DNA of 33,705 nt from Actinomycetes bacterium (GTDB lineage Bacteria; Actinomycetota; Actinomycetes; S36-B12; UBA5976): positions 1 to 33,705 of the forward strand of contig JAKAIC010000012.1 of assembly GCA_021814565.1 (NCBI GenBank). The letters run 5' to 3'. The position numbers and the translations under genes are program-made. The notes below the pieces were generated by a model. The model saw only the letters and a list, made by a program, of their open reading frames with translations. It made no database searches and was not told the DNA's origin. Positions 8,634 through 15,863 of the stretch are shown piece by piece; position 1 is the first letter of the stretch, and each line of letters begins with the position of its first letter.

Positions 8634-9348
8634 GAACGCCCCTAGAGGTAGTGAGTCGACGGAGGATGACGAACAGCGCATCGAAGGTGAGCGCAAGCAG
8701 CGTGATGCCGAAGGCACCGATGAGCGTCTCGTTCATGGAGTTGAAGGCACCGAGTTCGGCCAGCCCCGAGAACATGAGATCGCCGAAGCCGGGCCCGCCG
8801 ACGTAGGCGGCGATGGCGGAGATGCCGAAGATCATCATCGATGAGACCCGCAGGCCCGCAATGATGACCGGCCAGGCGAGGGGGAACTGGATGCGGAGGA
8901 GGACCCGCCACGGTCCCATGCCCATGGCCCGAGCCGATTCCATGACCGCCGGGTCGACCGACCGCATGCCGGCGATGGTGTTGCGGATCACCGGCAACTG
9001 CGCGTACAGCCACAGCGAGATCACCGTCGGCACCCAGCCCAGCCCGAAGGGGCCGATCATGAAGGTCAGCATGGCCAAGGAGGGGATGGTGAGAATGGCG
9101 GCGAAGAGGTTCGTGGCGAACTCAGCAGCCATCGTCCGACGCCAGACGAGCAGCCCGATTCCGATGCCGGTGATGGCCGTGATCCCCATGACCAGCACCA
9201 GCAACTGGGTCTGGGCCAGCGCCACCTCGCGGATGTGGTCAGTGTGCGCCTGGAAGTACTGCATGAGATTCGGTGGAGTGAGATCACCGAAATTCATGGA
9301 GGTACCGAAGATGTTGTCGGTGCCGCTCCCGCTGCCGTTGCCACTCAT
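8626..9348 (-). CDS. ABC importer permease, first gene of the operon
   Basis: First transmembrane subunit of the importer. The 240-residue product has a Gly/Ser-rich N-terminus (MSGNGSGSG), then a hydrophobic segment (TQLLVLVMGITAITGIGIG) and the permease core. The EAA docking loop is VMESARAMGMGPWRVLLRIQFPLAWPVIIAG. Start ATG 9348 is chosen because the frame further upstream is low-complexity and non-homologous; ATG 9297 is a shorter alternative. Neither has a good Shine-Dalgarno. The gene is preceded by a 281-nt regulatory region that carries the putative IclR site. Confidence 0.88.
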   Translation of the reverse strand: MSGNGSGSGTDNIFGTSMNFGDLTPPNLMQYFQAHTDHIREVALAQTQLLVLVMGITAITGIGIGLLVWRRTMAAEFATNLFAAILTIPSLAMLTFMIGPFGLGWVPTVISLWLYAQLPVIRNTIAGMRSVDPAVMESARAMGMGPWRVLLRIQFPLAWPVIIAGLRVSSMMIFGISAIAAYVGGPGFGDLMFSGLAELGAFNSMNETLIGAFGITLLALTFDALFVILRRLTTSRGVRV

Positions 9349-9398
9349 GGATGGGAATGCTGGCAAGGGGCCTTGGTCGATGCAATAGATCCACCAAA

Positions 9399-9420
9399 TG
9401 TTGGCATATTGGCAACCAAT
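9399..9420 (-). promoter_or_regulatory. Putative IclR-type operator upstream of importer operon
   Basis: The minus strand reads ATTGGTTGCCAATATGCCAA and continues CA. This matches the sequence at 10548-10569 over the iclR start (18 of 22 positions). On the plus strand 9394-9419 shows two small palindromes, CCAA-ATG-TTGG and TTGG-CAA-CCAA, separated by CATA. The site is 51-72 nt upstream of the permease start codon, a position typical of operators. The link to the neighbouring IclR protein is inferred from proximity and from the repeated sequence. Confidence 0.55.
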
Positions 9421-9429
9421 TCCCACACG

Positions 9430-9629
9430 CTCCCGTGATATGGAACTCCTGCCGCAGGCATGGGCTGCCGGTGGTTGCGGAGTAGTGACGCCCTGGACCC
9501 CCAGCAGGCCCGGCGGGCCCACGCGCAGTGATGCGCACGGCCACACGCCTGCCCCGCCAGTATGGGCGCAGGCAGCACAAACCGGCCCACCCCCAGGGGA
9601 AGGCGGGCCAGATCGTTATGAAACGGGGC
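9430..9629. other. Non-coding stretch with three hairpins between iclR end and importer promoter
   Basis: No gene is supported here. Three inverted repeats are visible: GGCCC-GGC-GGGCC (9507-9519), GCGCA-GTGA-TGCGC (9523-9536), and GGCCC (9584-9588) with GGGCC (9605-9609). The last one follows the iclR stop on the minus strand and is then followed by GGTTTGTG, so it may terminate iclR transcription before the importer promoter. Confidence 0.4.
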
Positions 9630-10559
9630 TCAGCCGGTGCTGCCCGACGGGCGGGGCCGGGCGGCCTGCGTGTCCGAATGCGGCGTAGCTCCCAGCCGCG
9701 CCGACAGCCGATCAGCAGCACGTGCCACGTACAGGCCCAGGCGATCGAGGTGCGGACCCACGCGGGCTTTCGGTGCACTCACATTCAGGGCAGCGACAAT
9801 GCGATCAGTGTGATCACGCACGGGCGCTGACGCCGCCACCACCCCGATCTCGAGTTCCTCATCCGAAGTCGCGTAACCGATCCTGCGAATGCGTGCCGTT
9901 TCAGCAAGCAGGCTGGGCAGGTCGTACACGGAACGCCGGCTCTCCACGCTGTCCAGCCAAGGTGGTGCAGGCGTCGACAGCTCCGCGGGATGCAGGCTGG
10001 AGACTTGGAGCGGGGCGCTGAGGTGGAGGGCAGCGCTGGCCTGCTGCGCATACCAGTCGGCGAGCTCGGAGTCGGACCACTCACACACCAGCACACGGCC
10101 GGACGGCGTGCGCAGCGGATCACTTCCGCGCCCCTCCCAGCTGGCCGTACGCACCTCATTGGGGCTCAACTCGCTGATGAGTGTGAGCACAGCGCCGCCT
10201 CGGAGCACGCTGAGGTGCGCGGTCTCGCGAGACTGGCGGGCCAGGCGCCGCAGGAAGGGTCGCGCCTCGCGCACCAAAGTGGCCTCTGCGGAGAGCGCGG
10301 CAAAGGCGAAGATCTTGGGGCCGATGCGGTACAGCCGCGAATCCTCGTCTCTGCTCAGGATGCCGGCTTCGGCAAGCGTGGACATAGCCCGGGACACCGT
10401 CGCCTTGTCCCGGCCCAGTACCGCGGCCACCCTCACGACTCCCAGGCCCTCGGGGCTGTCAGCCTCGGCCAGCACCTCCAGGATCTGGATGTCACGAGCC
10501 AATCCACTGGCATTGCGGCGCGAGGTTTCGTTATCAATTTGACGCTTACTGGTTGCCAT
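9630..10559 (-). CDS. IclR-family transcriptional regulator
   Basis: IclR proteins have an N-terminal winged helix-turn-helix and a C-terminal effector-binding domain, and usually control adjacent catabolic genes. The 309-residue product shows the HTH in about residues 20-75 (IQILEVLAEA, then RDKATVSRAMSTLAEAGIL), then YRIGPKIFAFAALS leading into the effector domain. ALNVSAP lies near the C-terminus. ATG 10559 has no Shine-Dalgarno but TAGGTT 6 nt upstream, suggesting a leaderless transcript. The gene is divergent from the Fae operon with 82 nt between start codons. A sequence shared with the importer promoter covers the iclR start codon, suggesting autoregulation. Confidence 0.88.
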   Translation of the reverse strand: MATSKRQIDNETSRRNASGLARDIQILEVLAEADSPEGLGVVRVAAVLGRDKATVSRAMSTLAEAGILSRDEDSRLYRIGPKIFAFAALSAEATLVREARPFLRRLARQSRETAHLSVLRGGAVLTLISELSPNEVRTASWEGRGSDPLRTPSGRVLVCEWSDSELADWYAQQASAALHLSAPLQVSSLHPAELSTPAPPWLDSVESRRSVYDLPSLLAETARIRRIGYATSDEELEIGVVAASAPVRDHTDRIVAALNVSAPKARVGPHLDRLGLYVARAADRLSARLGATPHSDTQAARPRPSGSTG

Positions 10560-10569
10560 TACGCCAACC
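10548..10569 (+). promoter_or_regulatory. Putative IclR operator over the iclR start codon, iclR/fae divergent region
   Basis: ACTGGTTGCCATTACGCCAA followed by CC matches the minus-strand sequence at 9399-9420 at 18 of 22 positions. The core GGTTG-N9-CAACC is an inverted repeat. It spans the iclR start codon (10557-10559) and lies 73-94 nt upstream of the fae start. A further partial copy, TGGTTGC, is at 10600-10606. Confidence 0.55.
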
Positions 10570-10571
10570 TA
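10566..10571 (-). promoter_or_regulatory. Putative leaderless -10 box for iclR
   Basis: On the minus strand TAGGTT ends 6 nt before the iclR ATG. This fits the TAnnnT pattern of actinobacterial leaderless promoters and overlaps the edge of the putative operator, so binding there would block iclR transcription. Confidence 0.4.
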
Positions 10572-10641
10572 GCATGCGCCAGTCGCATCAGCAGTGCCAT
10601 GGTTGCGCCCGTTCACCTGACCCCTGAGCGAAGGAGCCACT

Positions 10642-11169
10642 GTGCCGGAAGCCCACGCTTCGACCGTCCAAATCGGCGAGTGTTTCGAAGGCAGCGGCGT
10701 CAATGCCGCCCACATCAACACCGTCCTCGGCCATCGGGAGGGGCCGGCAGGAAGCGCCTGGGCCACCGCGTTGGCCTCGCCCAGCCAGGGGCATGTGCCG
10801 TTCGTCGCCGTGCTGCGACCCTCACTGCCCGTGAAGCCGCTCACCCTCTTCGTCACCAAGGCCGCACCAGCGAATGACACGCATGGCCTCATGCAGTGGG
10901 GGCCGGCACAGGCTGGTGTCGCCGGTGGTGTCGCCGACGCCGTGGCCGAGGGCATCATCACCGCCGAGCAGGCCGATACCCATGTGGTCATCGCTGCGGT
11001 CTGGGTGAACCCGGGCGCGGACGACGCCGATGAGGTGTACCGCAACAACCGCAGCGCCATGTTGACGGCACTGCGCAATGGCGCCAACCACCTGCCCCAG
11101 CTCGATGACGTGCTCGCCGCGCGTCACTCCGTCACCAACCCCTTCTACACACCCGGGAGCAAGGCCTGA
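10642..11169 (+). CDS. fae: Formaldehyde-activating enzyme (Fae) family protein
   Basis: Characterised Fae enzymes condense formaldehyde with tetrahydromethanopterin in methylotrophs and archaea. The 175-residue product follows the family from end to end: IGECFEGSGVNAAHINTVLG near the N-terminus with the active-site histidine (H24), LPVKPLTLFV, the central WGPAQAGVAGGVADAVAEGI, EQADTHVVIAAVWV, and a C-terminal HSVTNPFY. The GTG start at 10642 has an excellent Shine-Dalgarno (AAGGAG, about 6 nt spacing). It is the first gene of a six-gene operon, and its stop overlaps the next start (TGATG). No other methanopterin-pathway gene is in the window, so the cofactor and true substrate are uncertain; a related aldehyde-condensing role is possible. 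Confidence 0.85.
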   Translation: MPEAHASTVQIGECFEGSGVNAAHINTVLGHREGPAGSAWATALASPSQGHVPFVAVLRPSLPVKPLTLFVTKAAPANDTHGLMQWGPAQAGVAGGVADAVAEGIITAEQADTHVVIAAVWVNPGADDADEVYRNNRSAMLTALRNGANHLPQLDDVLAARHSVTNPFYTPGSKA

Positions 11170-12092
11170 TGGGCACCAACCAGCCGACCGTCGGCTTCAT
11201 CGGATTGGGCAGTATGGGTTCGGGCATGACCCGCAACCTTGCCAGGAACGGTTTCCCCTTGGTGGTGCACGATGTTCGTCGCGCCGCTGCCGACGAGGTG
11301 ATCGGGATGGGCGCCACTTGGGCGGACAACCCGGCCGACGTGGCCTCCGCCAGTGACCTCGTCATCACCATGCTGCCCACGCCACGCCACGTAGCCGAAG
11401 TCGCCTCCGGCGAGCACGGCATCCTGGCCGGCATCAAGGACGGCGGCACCTGGATCGACATGTCCACCTCGGTGCCCGAGCCCGTGGATCAGATCGCGGC
11501 CGCCAACGCCCACCGCGGACTGCACCTGCTGGATGCCCCTGTGTCCGGCATGTCGGTGGGCGCCGCCAACGGCACCCTGCAGATCTTCGTTGGCGGCAGC
11601 GCTGAGGACTACGCGTCCGTGCGCCCCGTGCTCGAGGGCATGGGCGATCCGGAGCGCATCCTGCACGTGGGTGGCAAGGGCGCCGGCTACGCGGTCAAGC
11701 TCATGATCAACCAATTGTGGTTCTCGCATCTCGTCGCCACCGCCGAGGTGCTCGCTATCGGCGTGCGCGCCGGCGTCGATCTGGCGGTCCTGCGCAACTC
11801 GCTGGTGGCCAGCCCCGCCAATTCCAACTTCATCGAGCGCGACGTGTTGTGCGTGCTCAACGACGGCGATTACGACGAGGGCTTCGCCATCGCCTTGGCC
11901 TGCAAGGATCTGGGCCTCTCCATCGATCTCGCCCGCTCGGTCGGCGTGCCGGCGGAAGTCTCCGCGCTGGTCGAGCAGGTGTACCGACGCGCCAAGGCCT
12001 CGTACGGTGATCGTGCCGGTGAAATGACCCCCATCAAGCTCTACGAGGACCTCCTGGATTCGCCGTTGCGACTGCAGGCGACGCTGGCATGA
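11169..12092 (+). CDS. NAD(P)-dependent beta-hydroxyacid dehydrogenase (3-hydroxyisobutyrate/tartronate semialdehyde reductase family)
   Basis: This family interconverts beta-hydroxyacids and their semialdehydes with NAD(P). The 307-residue product has the Rossmann motif GFIGLGSMG (9-17), the substrate-binding DAPVSGMSVGAANGTL (122-137) and the catalytic lysine in GAGYAVKLMINQ (K177), followed by the all-helical C-terminal domain. The ATG overlaps the fae stop by 1 nt, and the stop overlaps the aldehyde dehydrogenase start by 4 nt. It probably works on an intermediate made or used by the neighbouring dehydrogenases. Exact substrate not deducible. Confidence 0.88.
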   Translation: MGTNQPTVGFIGLGSMGSGMTRNLARNGFPLVVHDVRRAAADEVIGMGATWADNPADVASASDLVITMLPTPRHVAEVASGEHGILAGIKDGGTWIDMSTSVPEPVDQIAAANAHRGLHLLDAPVSGMSVGAANGTLQIFVGGSAEDYASVRPVLEGMGDPERILHVGGKGAGYAVKLMINQLWFSHLVATAEVLAIGVRAGVDLAVLRNSLVASPANSNFIERDVLCVLNDGDYDEGFAIALACKDLGLSIDLARSVGVPAEVSALVEQVYRRAKASYGDRAGEMTPIKLYEDLLDSPLRLQATLA

Positions 12093-13570
12093 CCGACGCC
12101 AAGGCGGAAGCCGAACTGTTGCGCCGCACTCCCACTGGTGTCTTCATCGACGGCGCATGGCGCGACGCGGGGAACGGCGCCACTTTCGAAGTCCAGGATC
12201 CTGCCACCGGGGCGACCTTGGCGCGAGTTGCCAATGCCAGCCCCCGGGACGGCATGGCGGCACTGTCTGCAGCACACGCCGCGCAGGAGGGCTGGGCGCA
12301 CACGCCCAGCCGGCAACGCAGCGAGATCCTGCGACGCGCCTTCGAACTGGTGCGCGAGCGCAGCGAAGATCTGGCGCTGCTCATGACCATGGAGATGGGC
12401 AAGCCACTGGCGGAATCACGCGGCGAAGTGGCCTATGCCAACGAGTTCCTGCGCTGGTTCTCGGAGGAGGCACCCCGCATCTCCGGACGCTACGCCGCCT
12501 CCCCCGACGGTGCGACGCGCCTGCTAGTGACCAAGCGGCCGGTGGGGCCCTCGCTCATGATCACCCCCTGGAACTTTCCGCTGGCCATGGCCACCCGCAA
12601 GATCGCACCCGCGGTCGCGGCAGGGTGCACCATGATCCTGAAGCCGGCGGAACTCACGCCACTCACTGCCCTTTACTTCACGCAACTGATGGCGGAGGCC
12701 GGCCTGCCCGCGGGCGTGCTCAACGTGCTTCCCACGACCGACCCCGGCGGTGTCACCGGTCCACTGATCAGCGATCCGCGCCTGCGCAAGCTTTCCTTCA
12801 CGGGCTCCACCGCTGTGGGCAGTCGGCTGATGGCGGCGAGTTCCCAGCAGGTGCTGCGCGTCTCCATGGAGTTGGGCGGCAACGCCCCATTCATCGTCTT
12901 CGAGGACGCCGATATGGACGCGGCCGTGGCCGGCGCGCTCATGGCCAAGTTGCGCAACGGCGGTGAAGCCTGCGTTGCTGCCAATCGCTTCCTGGTGCAC
13001 GAATCTGTCGCTGCTGAATTCTCGGCCAGACTCACCGAGGCCATGGCCTCCTATCGCGTGGGCCGCGGCACCGAGGCCGACACCAAGTTGGGCCCGCTCA
13101 TCAATGCAGCGGCTGTGGCCAAGGTGCGTCGACTGGTTGATGAGGCGGTGGCGGCAGGAGCGGTCGTTGCACTCGGTGGCGCTGCACTTGATCGTCCCGG
13201 CTTCTTCTTCGAGCCAACCGTCCTGACCAATGTGCCGTCCCACGCCTCCATCGCGCAGGAGGAGATTTTCGGTCCGGTCGCCGCCGTCCAGACCTTCAGT
13301 GACGAGCGCGAAGCCATCGCCGCTGCCAACTCCACCCCCTTCGGGCTCGTGTGTTTCGTGTACACGCGCGACCTGAGCCGGGTGCTGCGCCTGGCCGAGC
13401 GTCTGGAGACAGGCATGCTGGGCGTCAACACCGGCGTGGTGTCCAATGCCGCGGCGCCTTTCGGCGGCGTGAAGTCCTCGGGCCTGGGCCGTGAGGGCGG
13501 CTTCGAAGGCATCGACGAGTACCTCGAGACGGTCTATGTGGCGGTCTCCGATCCGTTCTTGGGAGCATGA
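12089..13570 (+). CDS. NAD(P)-dependent aldehyde dehydrogenase (succinate-semialdehyde dehydrogenase-like)
   Basis: Oxidises an aldehyde to the carboxylic acid. The 493-residue product is a full-length ALDH: ITPWNFPLAM (158-167), FTGSTAVGSRL (237-247), the general base in MELGGNAPF (E261), and the catalytic cysteine in NGGEACVAANR (C295). EEIFGPV and FGGVKSSGLGREGG follow near the C-terminus. The overall pattern is closest to the GabD-like subgroup. It overlaps both neighbours by a few bases (ATGA at both ends), so it is translationally coupled within the operon. It may oxidise the semialdehyde produced by the preceding dehydrogenase. Confidence 0.92.
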   Translation: MTDAKAEAELLRRTPTGVFIDGAWRDAGNGATFEVQDPATGATLARVANASPRDGMAALSAAHAAQEGWAHTPSRQRSEILRRAFELVRERSEDLALLMTMEMGKPLAESRGEVAYANEFLRWFSEEAPRISGRYAASPDGATRLLVTKRPVGPSLMITPWNFPLAMATRKIAPAVAAGCTMILKPAELTPLTALYFTQLMAEAGLPAGVLNVLPTTDPGGVTGPLISDPRLRKLSFTGSTAVGSRLMAASSQQVLRVSMELGGNAPFIVFEDADMDAAVAGALMAKLRNGGEACVAANRFLVHESVAAEFSARLTEAMASYRVGRGTEADTKLGPLINAAAVAKVRRLVDEAVAAGAVVALGGAALDRPGFFFEPTVLTNVPSHASIAQEEIFGPVAAVQTFSDEREAIAAANSTPFGLVCFVYTRDLSRVLRLAERLETGMLGVNTGVVSNAAAPFGGVKSSGLGREGGFEGIDEYLETVYVAVSDPFLGA

Positions 13571-14346
13571 TGAAGATCACTGAATTCGGACTGGATGTGT
13601 TCTCCCTGGCCGGCAGGAACGCGATCGTCACCGGCGGCAACACCGGCTTGGGCCAGGCCTTTTCCCTGGCCCTGGCCCAGGCGGGTGCCAACCTCTTCGT
13701 TCCAAGTCTCACTCCCGAGGACGGCACCACCCGTGCCCTCATCGAAGGTGTGGGCCGTCGCATGGAGTTCATGGAGGCCGACCTCACGATGAGTGGCATG
13801 CCGGAACGCGTTATCAATGAATGCGTGGCGCGTTTGGGCTCGGTGGACATCCTCGTGAACTCCGCGGGCATCTGTCTGCTCGACGAAGTGGCCGACTTCG
13901 ATCGCGACAAGTGGGATCCCATGGTGGCCGTGAACCTCACGGCAGCCTTCGAGCTCTCGCATCACGCCAGCAAGCACATGCGTCGGCAGGGCCACGGCAA
14001 GATCATCAACATTGCCTCGCTCTTCTCCTTCCTGGGTGGTCAGTGGTCCCCGGCCTACGCCGCCACCAAGGCGGGAATCGTGGGCTTCACCAAGGCCTAT
14101 TGCGACGAGTTGGGGCAGTACAACATCCAGGTCAACGCCATTGCCCCTGGCTACTTCGCCACCGCCATCACCGAGACCACACGTTCCAATCCCGAAGCCG
14201 ACCAGCGCATCACGCAGCACATTCCTGCGGACCGCTGGGGCGATCCGGCCGACCTCATGGGTGCCACCGTCTTCCTCGCCAGCCCCGCGTCCAACTACGT
14301 CAATGGTCACGTCCTCGTCGTCGATGGCGGCTACCTCGTCCGTTAG
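13567..14346 (+). CDS. ygcW: YgcW-like short-chain dehydrogenase/reductase
   Basis: SDR enzymes oxidise or reduce hydroxyl/carbonyl groups with NAD(P). The 259-residue product has the cofactor motif GGNTGLG (23-29), NSAG (98-101), and the catalytic Ser151, Tyr164 and Lys168. The segments FSLAGRNAIVTGGNTGLGQA, YCDELGQYNIQVN, HIPADRWGD and the end VVDGGYLVR closely match, from memory, E. coli YgcW, an uncharacterised dehydrogenase of the deoxygluconate-dehydrogenase type. The start may be ATG 13567 or the adjacent ATG 13570; both overlap the ALDH stop. A YgcU-like oxidase and sugar kinase follow, as in the E. coli ygc locus. Confidence 0.85.
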   Translation: MMKITEFGLDVFSLAGRNAIVTGGNTGLGQAFSLALAQAGANLFVPSLTPEDGTTRALIEGVGRRMEFMEADLTMSGMPERVINECVARLGSVDILVNSAGICLLDEVADFDRDKWDPMVAVNLTAAFELSHHASKHMRRQGHGKIINIASLFSFLGGQWSPAYAATKAGIVGFTKAYCDELGQYNIQVNAIAPGYFATAITETTRSNPEADQRITQHIPADRWGDPADLMGATVFLASPASNYVNGHVLVVDGGYLVR

Positions 14347-14369
14347 CAATCAACCGCAAAGGCGCACTC

Positions 14370-15863
14370 ATGGTCACCTCCCGTTCCGCACTCAGCCGCA
14401 ACCAGATCGTCACAGGTCTTCGTGACCTGCTCGGTGATGCTGCAGTCGTCACCGACGAGGCCGCACTCAAAGCGGCAAGCGTCGATCGCTTCAAGAAATA
14501 CATGACAGTGCACGGCATCTTTCAGGGACCGATGCCGGCGGCCATCGTGCGCGCACGTTCAACGGACGACGTCGCCAGGGTGTTGAACTTCGCCAACGAG
14601 CACTTGATCAATGTGGTGCCACGCACCGGTGGCACGGCCACCGAGGGCGGGCTGGAGACCATAGTCGAGGATTCCATCGTCCTTGACTGCTCACCCATGA
14701 ACGCCATCCTCAACATCGACACCGAGAACATGCAGGCCACCGTGCAATGCGGCGTGCCGCTGCAGGCGCTGGAGGATGCGGTTCGCGCGCTGGGGCTGAC
14801 CACTGGGCACTCCCCGCAGTCCAAGCCCATTGCACAGCTGGGTGGGCTGGTTGCGACGCGTTCCATCGGCCAGTTCTCAACGCTGTACGGCGCCATTGAG
14901 GACATGGTGGTGGGGCTGGAGGCAGTATTCCCCGGCGGCCAGGTGACCCGCATCAAGAATGTGCCCCGCCGTGCCGCAGGGCCAGACATCCGACATATCG
15001 TGATCGGCAATGAAGGCGCCCTCTGCGTCATCACCGAGGTCACCGTCAAACTCTTCCGTTTCTACCCCGAGAACCACCGCTTCTACGGCTTCCTGATGGA
15101 TGACTTCGCCGCCTCGGTTGATGCGCTTCGGCAATTGGTGACGGCCGGCTACCGGCCGTCGGTGTGCCGCGCCTACTCGCCGCAGGATGCCCGCCAGCAC
15201 TGGGACTGGTCGGGCGACAAGAACGTGGTGGTGCTCGTTGCCGAAGGGCCCAAGCCGCTGGCCGATGCCACCGCCCAGGCCATCGAAGAGCTCTTCGCCA
15301 CCATCCCGCACCAGCCGGTGGATCCGCAGCACATCCAGCACTGGTTCGACAACCTCAACTGGGGACAGGACAAGGTGGACGCCGAGAAGGCGGACATGCT
15401 GGCCAACTCGCGACTGGGGTACACAACCGAGGTCTCGGTGGATTGGTCGCGCGCCGGCGAACTCTTCAGCCGTGTCATGTCGCGCGTGGAGCGTGAGTTC
15501 CCGCGCTTCGCCGACCTCACCATGCTGGGTGCGCACTCCTCGCACAGCTACCAGACGGGCACCAACCTCTACTTCGTGTACGACTACGAGATCCACTGCG
15601 ATCCCAGCGAGGAACTGCACGAGTACCACGTACCGCTGAACGCCATCATCGTCGAGGAGGCGCTGGCGGTCGGCGGTTCCATGGTGCATCACCACGGTGT
15701 CGGCAAGTACCGGACCCCATGGGTCAGGCAGGAGCACGGCAGCGCCTATGTTCTGCTCGAAGGTCTCAAGCGCGCCTTCGATCCGAAGGGCATCATGAAC
15801 GCTGGCACCATTTTCCCTGTCGAAGGTTTCCACGATCCGCTGCAAGGTCTGCATCGATCGTGA
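14370..15863 (+). CDS. ygcU: YgcU-like FAD-linked oxidase (VAO/AGPS family)
   Basis: Flavoenzymes of this family use an N-terminal PCMH FAD domain and a C-terminal cap. The 497-residue product has VPRTGGTATEGGLE and GLVATRSIGQFSTLYGAIED in the FAD domain, the conserved IGNEGALCVITEV, and HHHGVGKYRTPW near the C-terminus, the histidine-rich motif shared with alkyl-dihydroxyacetone-phosphate synthase. Many segments match, from memory, E. coli YgcU, whose substrate is unknown. The ATG at 14370 has AAAGG about 7 nt upstream and lies 23 nt after the SDR stop. The stop overlaps the kinase start by 4 nt (GTGA). It probably oxidises a hydroxyacid or polyol; no assignment beyond that is justified. Confidence 0.87.
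   Translation: MVTSRSALSRNQIVTGLRDLLGDAAVVTDEAALKAASVDRFKKYMTVHGIFQGPMPAAIVRARSTDDVARVLNFANEHLINVVPRTGGTATEGGLETIVEDSIVLDCSPMNAILNIDTENMQATVQCGVPLQALEDAVRALGLTTGHSPQSKPIAQLGGLVATRSIGQFSTLYGAIEDMVVGLEAVFPGGQVTRIKNVPRRAAGPDIRHIVIGNEGALCVITEVTVKLFRFYPENHRFYGFLMDDFAASVDALRQLVTAGYRPSVCRAYSPQDARQHWDWSGDKNVVVLVAEGPKPLADATAQAIEELFATIPHQPVDPQHIQHWFDNLNWGQDKVDAEKADMLANSRLGYTTEVSVDWSRAGELFSRVMSRVEREFPRFADLTMLGAHSSHSYQTGTNLYFVYDYEIHCDPSEELHEYHVPLNAIIVEEALAVGGSMVHHHGVGKYRTPWVRQEHGSAYVLLEGLKRAFDPKGIMNAGTIFPVEGFHDPLQGLHRS

Noticed and set aside
5915-9348. Naming the importer as a specific choline or glycine betaine system
   Set aside because: Family motifs support an osmoprotectant-type importer, but substrate-defining residues cannot be assigned by eye and its regulatory link to the Fae operon suggests another substrate.
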